The notes under the pieces: model-generated
The model's input: the letters and a program-made list of their open reading frames with translations, nothing else
Databases searched by the model: none
Told to the model about the DNA's origin: nothing
Program-made: the position numbers and the translations under genes
Source of the DNA: Gammaproteobacteria bacterium
GTDB taxonomy: Bacteria > Pseudomonadota > Gammaproteobacteria > SZUA-152
Length of the DNA stretch: 5,105 nucleotides
Reading direction: 5' to 3'
Assembly (NCBI GenBank): GCA_030599435.1
Contig: JAUVNZ010000137.1
Location: 1-5,105, forward strand
Shown here: positions 1 through 5,105 of the stretch, piece after piece
Layout of the letters: each line of letters begins with the position of its first letter
How positions within the stretch are numbered: the stretch's first letter is position 1

Positions 1-156
1 ATTAAAGTGCGTATTGGTGGAATGGAGCGTGAAGATCGTAACGCATCTGCTGCTGAGCTATGCAAAAAAACAAATAGCGAACTGGTTAATACTGTAGGCC
101 ACATCGCCATTCTTTTCAGAGCCAGTAAAAATTCTCAAATTAAATTACCGAACTAA
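1..156 (+). CDS. yhbY: YhbY-family CRM-domain RNA-binding protein, 3' end only
   Basis: This is the C-terminal 51 residues of a YhbY-type protein, open at the left edge and ending at TAA 154-156. The family is about 97 residues long in E. coli. It is a single CRM domain that binds RNA and associates with pre-50S ribosomal particles in the cytoplasm. The visible part aligns without gaps to the last 51 residues of E. coli YhbY as I recall it. It starts IKVRI (fragment residues 1-5), has EDR at 11-13, a GHIAILFR strand at 33-40, and ends with IKLPN. The N-terminal half, including the family's GxxG-type loop, is outside the window, so its integrity cannot be judged. The gene converges on the greA operon with only 16 bp between stop codons, as in many gammaproteobacteria, where rlmE-ftsH usually lies beyond yhbY. 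The identification is firm despite the truncation. Confidence 0.93.
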   Translation: MKVRIGGMEREDRNASAAELCKKTNSELVNTVGHIAILFRASKNSQIKLPN

Positions 157-172
157 TTTCACACTAATCAAT

Positions 173-646
173 TTATTTTCTTACTTCTTTTCTAAGTCCT
201 GCTGCTACAAGTAATAAGCCCAGCACACTGTTGATCAAAAATAAAACTGAAGAGACTCCGTGCAATCGGCCAAATTGAGTGGCCTGGACGCTACCTTCGG
301 CTAAGCCTTGTGTTTTAAGTTCCTGCATCATGGGTTGAATAATGAATGCAGCTACAGTGATTATTAGCAACATAGTGATTAAGACCCACGCACGCCATGT
401 CCTAAGTTTTTGTTCTCCAGACCTGATCAACACAGATAATAACAAACATGTACCCACACCAAGGCCAACATAATTCATGGTTTGAAATATTCGCCCAGCC
501 AGCAAACCTGCTACTTGTCTATCATCCAGTAGTGCGAACAGGGTAGGAACAACCAGATAACCGGTAATCCAGAGGCCGCCAACCCAGAGCGTTAAAAGGA
601 CACGTTCAATTCCGATGAACCAACACGTTTTGGAAATGCTCATCAT
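173..646 (-). CDS. DUF4149-type four-helix inner-membrane protein, function unknown
   Basis: This is a 157-residue integral membrane protein with no known biochemical role. Hydrophobic stretches at about residues 14-37, 57-74, 84-103 and 128-149 predict four membrane helices. Features that resemble DUF4149 proteins are the W-V-G-G-L-W run at 21-26, the proline after helix 1 (P34), the GRIF segment at 51-54 and FGRLHG at 125-130. The Lys/Arg-rich loop at 75-86 (R75, K80, R82, R85) and the basic tail (R152, K153, R156, K157) suggest that the loop between helices 2 and 3 and the C-terminus face the cytoplasm. The start is one of two tandem ATGs (644-646 or 641-643). No other usual start codon fits upstream before an in-frame stop at 695-697, and no Shine-Dalgarno match is visible. 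It lies 38 bp after greA on the same strand, a position where a similar gene occurs in Pseudomonas as I recall. The family call is from pattern memory, without a profile search. Confidence 0.8.
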   Translation of the reverse strand: MMSISKTCWFIGIERVLLTLWVGGLWITGYLVVPTLFALLDDRQVAGLLAGRIFQTMNYVGLGVGTCLLLSVLIRSGEQKLRTWRAWVLITMLLIITVAAFIIQPMMQELKTQGLAEGSVQATQFGRLHGVSSVLFLINSVLGLLLVAAGLRKEVRK

Positions 647-684
647 GGGAATAATATGGTAACAGTGAAGATTATCTGAATGGG

Positions 685-1164
685 TTAAATATGTTTAACA
701 GAGATTATCTCGTATTCTTTGATGCCGCCAGGTGCCTGAACTTCTGCGATATCACCTTCTTCTTTGCCGATAAGCGCGCGAGCAACAGGCGAGGTCACCG
801 AAATCATTCCTAATTTAATGTCCGCTTCATCTTCTCCGACAATTTTATATGTCACTTCGTCACCACTCTCTTCATCTATTAATTCTACAGTTGTTCCAAA
901 AATCACCTTTCCTGTTGGTGGTATGGTGGTTATATCAATTATTTGCGCATTACCTAACGTACCATTAATAGTTCCAATCCGACCTTCAGTAAAACTTTGC
1001 TGTTCACGCGCTGCATGATATTCAGCATTTTCTTTAAGATCGCCATGCTCACGCGCAGTAGCAATGGCTTTAATGATTTTTGGGCGGGTCACGTTTTTTA
1101 GTTCGCGCAGCTCTTCCTGAAGCATCTCAGCTCCTTTGGCAGTCAATGGTATTTTTCCGCTCAT
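685..1164 (-). CDS. greA: Transcription elongation factor GreA
   Basis: GreA enters the secondary channel of stalled, backtracked RNA polymerase and stimulates cleavage of the extruded RNA 3' end, so that elongation can resume. At 159 residues it is one longer than E. coli GreA. The N-terminal coiled-coil hairpin spans about residues 1-78. Its tip carries the near-invariant block [19 protein letters not shown] (38-56), with the acidic pair D42 and E45 that corresponds to E. coli D41 and E44, which act at the polymerase active site. The C-terminal FKBP-like domain (about 80-159) contains KVIFGTTV (86-93), [10 protein letters not shown] (106-115), [18 protein letters not shown] (121-138) and the APGG turn (144-147). 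The ATG at 1162-1164 overlaps the carB stop as ATGA and has a well-placed Shine-Dalgarno site, which together fix the start. Translation is probably coupled to carB. A separate greA promoter inside carB is possible, but I could not identify one. Confidence 0.98.
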   Translation of the reverse strand: MSGKIPLTAKGAEMLQEELRELKNVTRPKIIKAIATAREHGDLKENAEYHAAREQQSFTEGRIGTINGTLGNAQIIDITTIPPTGKVIFGTTVELIDEESGDEVTYKIVGEDEADIKLGMISVTSPVARALIGKEEGDIAEVQAPGGIKEYEIISVKHI

Positions 1165-4100
1165 GCTCCTATCTCCTGATGCAGATCTTGCAATCGATTA
1201 ATCTCGGTGCTCTCTCCACCTGACATTGCTTCACAAGTTGCGTCAGCCCCAGCAAGTGTCGTGGTGTACGTTACCTTATGTTGTAACGCATTACTGCGAA
1301 TAGTGCCAGAGTCTGCAATGGCTTGTGTGCCCTCAGTCGTGTTAATGATAAAGTTTATTTCATCATTTTTTATCATATCGACTATATGTGGTCTGCCTTC
1401 ATTGACCTTATTGATACCTTCGCATTCAATATTCGCATCTTCAAGGGTTTTGGCTGTACCGTGAGTTGCGACAACAGTAAAGCCCAGGTCTCGAACTTTT
1501 TCTGCAACCTTGATCACACCCTGTTTATCTGAATCCTTGACACTAATAAACGCTCGGCCACCTGTGGGCAGCTTCACGCCCGCCCCTAACTCCGCTTTGG
1601 CGTACGCTTCTGCAAAATTACGTCCCACGCCCATCACTTCGCCCGTTGATTTCATTTCCGGGCCCAGGATTGGGTCAATGCCGGGGAATTTGTTAAAGGG
1701 GAACACTGCTTCCTTCACGGAAAAATATTCTGGCACAATTTCGTTCTCAATACCCTGATCGGCAAGACTCTTACCCGCCATACACCGCGCCGCTACTTTC
1801 GCTAACGGAATGCTGGTCGCTTTGGAAACAAAGGGTACGGTTCTTGATCCACGTGGGTTCACCTCAATCACATAAACTGTGCCGCCCTGAACGGCAAATT
1901 GTGCATTCATCAAACCAACCACTTTAAGTTCCAGGGCAAGTTGACGAGCCTGATCTTTAATTTGCTCTTGAATGTCCGCAGACAAACTGTACGGCGGTAA
2001 TGAACAGGCAGAATCACCAGAATGAACACCCGCTTGTTCAATGTGCTCCATGATGCCGCCAATAAGTACCTGTTGACCGTCACAAATAACATCAATATCA
2101 ATTTCAATGGCATCATCCAGAAAACGATCCAGTAATACGGGTGAATCATTCGAAACTTTTACAGCCTCACGCATATAGCGTTGCAGTTCTGATTCCTTGT
2201 ACACGATTTCCATGGCACGCCCACCCAGTACGTAAGACGGCCTTACGACTAACGGGTAGCCAATATCTGCGGCAAGTTTTATTGCTTCATCCGGATTACG
2301 GGCCGTATGGTTAGGCGGCTGTTTTAAACCTAACTTCTGAATCAGCTGCTGGAAGCGTTCACGGTCTTCTGCGAGATCAATTGAATCAGGCGACGTACCT
2401 ATAATAGGAGCACCTGCTGCTTCTAATGCGCGCGCAAGTTTCAACGGAGTTTGTCCACCGTATTGCACAATCACACCTTTCGGTTTCTCAAGCTCCACGA
2501 GTTCCAGAACATCTTCAAGTGTTAGTGGCTCAAAATACAGTCGATCCGATGTGTCATAATCCGTCGATACCGTTTCAGGATTACAGTTCACCATAATGGT
2601 TTCATAACCATCGTCACGCAATGCGAAGGCAGCATGTACGCAGCAATAATCAAATTCGATACCCTGACCAATGCGATTAGGTCCGCCACCTAATACCATC
2701 ATTTTTTCATTAGTCGTTGCTTGTGCTTCGCATTCCTGCTCATAAGTTGAATACATATAGGCAGTATCTGTAGAAAATTCTGCTGCGCAGGTGTCTACGC
2801 GTTTATAAACAGGACGCACGCCCAGGGAATGGCGAAAACTGCGGAATTCATCTTCACTAACATCTAATAGTTTTGCCAAACGACTGTCAGAAAATCCTTT
2901 TTGTTTAAGCGCAAACACATGCTCTTTTGTCAAAACAGACATTTCCTGTTTGGAAAGTCGTTTTTCCAGATTAATGATTTCTTCAATTTGTACCAGAAAC
3001 CACGGATCAATTTTAGTCAGTGCAAATATTTCATCTAATGATAATCCTGCGCGAAAGCCATCACCCACATACAACAAGCGATCAGGACCTGCTGTCCTGA
3101 GTTCATTTTTAAGAACATCCATAAAATCTTCAGCTTCAAGATCAAGGATTTCGTTAAAACCATCTATGCCTGTTTCCAGTCCACGCATGGCTTTTTGCAG
3201 AGATTCCTGGAACGTTCGTCCAATCGCCATGACTTCACCCACAGATTTCATTTGTGTGGTCAGGCGTGAATCGGCCTTGGGAAATTTCTCGAATGTAAAC
3301 CGAGGAATTTTTGTAACTACATAATCAATGCTGGGCTCAAACGATGCCGGTGTTGCGCCACCGGTAATATCATTTTGTAATTCATCCAACGTATAACCCA
3401 CCGCCAGTTTTGCAGCGACTTTTGCAATGGGGAAACCGGTTGCCTTTGATGCCAATGCAGAAGAACGCGATACACGCGGATTCATCTCGATGATAATCAT
3501 GCGCCCGTCTTCAGGGTTTATAGAAAACTGTACATTAGATCCGCCGGTATCAACGCCAATTTCACGCAGCACGGCCAAAGAGGCGTCGCGCATGATTTGA
3601 TATTCTTTGTCTGTTAGCGTTTGTGCAGGCGCAACGGTAATAGAGTCGCCAGTATGAATGCCCATGGGGTCAAAGTTTTCAATGGAGCAAATAATAATGC
3701 AGTTATCTTTATTATCCCGCACCACTTCCATTTCATATTCTTTCCAGCCAAGGATAGATTCTTCAACCAGCAATTCATTGGTGGGTGAAAGGTCAAGGCC
3801 ACGTTCACAAATTTCAACAAACTCTTCCTTGTTGTATGCAATGCCGCCGCCACTACCACCCATTGTGAATGAAGGGCGAATCACTGTTGGGTAACCTACC
3901 TGCGCCTGAACTTGCCAGGCTTCTTCCAGACTGTGTGCAACAGCAGCACGCGGCATATCCAGGCCGATTTTTTCCATGGCCTTTTTAAATTTATCACGAT
4001 CTTCAGCTTTATCGATGGCTTCTTTATCAGCGCCGATCATCTCAACATTAAATTTTTTCAGAACACCTTCGCGCGCTAAATCCAGTGCGCAGTTCAGTGC

Positions 4101-4382
4101 AGTTTGTCCACCCATGGTAGGCAAAATCGCATCGGGGTTTTCTTTCTCAATGATGTTTGCCACCGTCTGCCAGGTAATGGGTTCGATATACGTCGCATCG
4201 GCCATCTCCGGATCGGTCATGATGGTGGCAGGATTTGAATTTACCAAAATAACTCGGAAGCCCTCTTCCTTTAAAGCTTTACAGGCCTGGGCACCGGAGT
4301 AATCAAACTCACAGGCCTGACCAATCACAATAGGACCGGCGCCAATAATGAGAATGCTTTTTAGGTCTGTACGTTTTGGCAT
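1161..4382 (-). CDS. carB: Carbamoyl-phosphate synthetase large subunit
   Basis: CarB makes carbamoyl phosphate from bicarbonate, two ATP and ammonia channelled from CarA; the product feeds arginine and pyrimidine synthesis in the cytoplasm. At 1073 residues it equals E. coli CarB in length. Domains by homology are the carboxyphosphate ATP-grasp unit (about 1-403), oligomerisation (404-553), the carbamoyl-phosphate ATP-grasp unit (554-935) and the allosteric MGS-like domain (936-1073). Nucleotide and metal ligands are present in the first half (R129, R169, Q285, E299, N301) and, shifted by one from E. coli numbering, in the second (R714, Q828, E840, N842). The UMP/IMP pocket is retained (S947, K953, T973, T976, K992, N1014, T1016), as are the ornithine-site residues E782, D790, E891 and T1041. 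UMP inhibition and ornithine activation are therefore expected. The start [10 protein letters not shown] matches the E. coli N-terminus, although its Shine-Dalgarno is weak. The gene follows carA by 46 bp and its TGA overlaps the greA ATG. No defects are seen. Confidence 0.99.
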   Translation of the reverse strand: MPKRTDLKSILIIGAGPIVIGQACEFDYSGAQACKALKEEGFRVILVNSNPATIMTDPEMADATYIEPITWQTVANIIEKENPDAILPTMGGQTALNCALDLAREGVLKKFNVEMIGADKEAIDKAEDRDKFKKAMEKIGLDMPRAAVAHSLEEAWQVQAQVGYPTVIRPSFTMGGSGGGIAYNKEEFVEICERGLDLSPTNELLVEESILGWKEYEMEVVRDNKDNCIIICSIENFDPMGIHTGDSITVAPAQTLTDKEYQIMRDASLAVLREIGVDTGGSNVQFSINPEDGRMIIIEMNPRVSRSSALASKATGFPIAKVAAKLAVGYTLDELQNDITGGATPASFEPSIDYVVTKIPRFTFEKFPKADSRLTTQMKSVGEVMAIGRTFQESLQKAMRGLETGIDGFNEILDLEAEDFMDVLKNELRTAGPDRLLYVGDGFRAGLSLDEIFALTKIDPWFLVQIEEIINLEKRLSKQEMSVLTKEHVFALKQKGFSDSRLAKLLDVSEDEFRSFRHSLGVRPVYKRVDTCAAEFSTDTAYMYSTYEQECEAQATTNEKMMVLGGGPNRIGQGIEFDYCCVHAAFALRDDGYETIMVNCNPETVSTDYDTSDRLYFEPLTLEDVLELVELEKPKGVIVQYGGQTPLKLARALEAAGAPIIGTSPDSIDLAEDRERFQQLIQKLGLKQPPNHTARNPDEAIKLAADIGYPLVVRPSYVLGGRAMEIVYKESELQRYMREAVKVSNDSPVLLDRFLDDAIEIDIDVICDGQQVLIGGIMEHIEQAGVHSGDSACSLPPYSLSADIQEQIKDQARQLALELKVVGLMNAQFAVQGGTVYVIEVNPRGSRTVPFVSKATSIPLAKVAARCMAGKSLADQGIENEIVPEYFSVKEAVFPFNKFPGIDPILGPEMKSTGEVMGVGRNFAEAYAKAELGAGVKLPTGGRAFISVKDSDKQGVIKVAEKVRDLGFTVVATHGTAKTLEDANIECEGINKVNEGRPHIVDMIKNDEINFIINTTEGTQAIADSGTIRSNALQHKVTYTTTLAGADATCEAMSGGESTEINRLQDLHQEIGA
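1173..1177 (-). promoter_or_regulatory. Ribosome binding site of greA, inside the carB 3' end
   Basis: On the minus strand AGGAG lies 8 nt before the greA ATG at 1162-1164, an ideal Shine-Dalgarno spacing. A second AGGAG at 1166-1170 is only 1 nt from the ATG, too close to serve this start. Both are within the last codons of carB. The site supports the chosen greA start and lets ribosomes ending carB re-initiate on greA. Confidence 0.8.
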
Positions 4383-4428
4383 TGTTTTTCTTGTGTAATC
4401 TTTTATTGAATAGAAAGGGTTTAAATAA
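4383..4428 (-). other. AT-rich carA-carB intergenic spacer
   Basis: This 46-bp spacer has 10 G/C bases (22%), clearly below the flanking genes. Reading toward carB, the only ribosome-binding-like element is a weak AAGAA beginning about 9 nt before the ATG. I see no hairpin followed by a T-run, so it does not look like a terminator. The AT-richness could accommodate a weak internal promoter, but no convincing -35/-10 pair is present: TTAACT starting just upstream, then TATTCA 18 nt later, is a poor match. It probably serves only as an intercistronic spacer. Confidence 0.5.
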
Positions 4429-5105
4429 TTAGTTAACAGATTTGTGCTGTTCTATGAGATCAATAAAATGATCAAACAATGGCGCTACATCATGCGGACC
4501 AGGGCTGGCTTCAGGATGTCCCTGGAAACTAAACGCAGGTTTATCCGTGCGATGTACGCCTTGTAAAGAACCATCAAACAATGATCGATGCGTTGCCTTC
4601 AAGTTTTCAGGTAATGATTTTTCGTTAACCGCAAAACCGTGATTCTGACTGGTAATCATCACTTCACCACTTTCCAGTGTTTGCACCGGATGATTAGCAC
4701 CGTGATGACCAAATTTCATTTTTAATGTTTGCGCACCACTGGCCAGCGACAACAGCTGATGACCCAGACATATGCCAAACACGGGTAAACCTGTTTCTAT
4801 AATCGAGGGAATAGCATCAAGTGCGTAATCGCAAGGTTCGGGATCTCCCGGACCATTCGATAAAAAAACACCATCCGGTTTCAATGCAAGAACTTCATCC
4901 GCAGAAGTTTGTGCGGGCACTACTGTTAAACGACAACCTCTGTCTACCAGCATGCGCAAGATGTTTCGTTTAACACCATAGTCATAGGCTACGACATGAT
5001 GTAATAAGTCTTTGCTATCTTCAGGCAAACCATTGTCGAGAGACCAGCTGCCCTGCGCCCAATCGTAAGTTTTTTCCGTGGTAACGACTTTGGCCAGATC
5101 CATCC
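4429..5105 (-). CDS. carA: Carbamoyl-phosphate synthetase small (glutaminase) subunit, C-terminal part
   Basis: CarA hydrolyses glutamine and passes the ammonia through a tunnel to CarB. The reading frame runs off the right edge. From the first visible Met (5101-5103) to the TAA at 4429-4431 there are 224 residues, matching E. coli CarA from about residue 158 of 382. That Met sits in the internal GMDLAK motif and is not the start codon. The fragment covers the class I glutamine amidotransferase domain. It has LSNGPGDP at 81-88 (counting from that Met) and the nucleophile elbow GICLGHQ at 110-116 with Cys112 (codon 4768-4770). [12 protein letters not shown] (129-140), SQNHGF (152-157) and [11 protein letters not shown] (195-205) follow, the last containing His196 and Glu198. 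Spacing within the Cys-His-Glu triad is identical to E. coli C269/H353/E355, so the glutaminase should be active. The N-terminal domain, start codon and the regulated promoter expected upstream are outside the window. Confidence 0.98.
   Translation of the reverse strand, partial: MDLAKVVTTEKTYDWAQGSWSLDNGLPEDSKDLLHHVVAYDYGVKRNILRMLVDRGCRLTVVPAQTSADEVLALKPDGVFLSNGPGDPEPCDYALDAIPSIIETGLPVFGICLGHQLLSLASGAQTLKMKFGHHGANHPVQTLESGEVMITSQNHGFAVNEKSLPENLKATHRSLFDGSLQGVHRTDKPAFSFQGHPEASPGPHDVAPLFDHFIDLIEQHKSVN

Noticed and set aside
647..684. Possible terminator or promoter between greA and the DUF4149-type gene
   Set aside because: Only a short imperfect ATAAT/ATTAT pairing is present, with no GC-rich stem, T-run or recognisable promoter boxes.
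828..842. Apparent one-residue shift of CarB ligand numbering relative to E. coli (in CarB residue positions)
   Set aside because: The shift reflects a one-residue net gap in the variable region before the second ATP-grasp unit. All ligands are present and total length equals E. coli, so it is ordinary divergence.
764..1018. An 84-codon plus-strand open frame opposite greA
   Set aside because: It is fully antisense to the conserved GreA sequence and resembles no family I know. It is best explained by the codon constraints of greA.
1910..2149. A 79-codon minus-strand frame inside carB in a different phase
   Set aside because: The carB frame across this segment encodes conserved catalytic-domain sequence, including the ornithine-site residues. 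The alternative frame shows no family signature.
2950..3324. A 124-codon plus-strand open frame opposite carB
   Set aside because: It lies wholly antisense to intact, conserved carB. The translation is rich in Ser and Arg with no recognisable motif, as expected of a shadow frame.
5101..5103. ATG at the right edge as the carA start codon
   Set aside because: It corresponds to the internal Met of the GMDLAK motif, about residue 158 in E. coli CarA. The frame continues past the window edge.

Overview
The window is a conserved gammaproteobacterial housekeeping locus. Four genes read on the minus strand in the order carA (3' part only), carB, greA and a small DUF4149-type membrane-protein gene. 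The 3' end of yhbY reads toward them on the plus strand. CarA, CarB and GreA align closely with the E. coli proteins as I know them. The carAB-greA order, with yhbY converging on greA, is familiar from gammaproteobacteria such as Pseudomonas. Base composition by eye is moderate to slightly AT-rich. I cannot name a genus from the sequence.

Layout from left to right: the last 51 codons of yhbY (1-156, +); a 16-bp convergent gap; the DUF4149-type gene (173-646, -); a 38-bp gap; greA (685-1164, -); carB (1161-4382, -), whose stop overlaps the greA start as ATGA; a 46-bp AT-rich spacer (4383-4428); and the last 225 or so codons of carA (4429-5105, -), cut by the window edge. About 98% of the bases are coding. 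There is no gene-free stretch above 50 bp, and I see no RNA gene, mobile element, CRISPR array, phage remnant or clear intrinsic terminator.

CarA and CarB form carbamoyl-phosphate synthetase. CarA releases ammonia from glutamine, and CarB uses it with bicarbonate and two ATP to make carbamoyl phosphate for arginine and pyrimidine synthesis. GreA rescues backtracked RNA polymerase. YhbY is a CRM-domain protein linked to 50S ribosome assembly. The DUF4149-type protein is a predicted four-helix inner-membrane protein of unknown function. The tight spacing suggests that carA, carB, greA and the DUF4149-type gene are at least partly co-transcribed. The carA promoter lies outside the window. All visible catalytic and ligand-binding residues are intact. 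I found no previously undescribed system here; the least understood element is the DUF4149-type gene.
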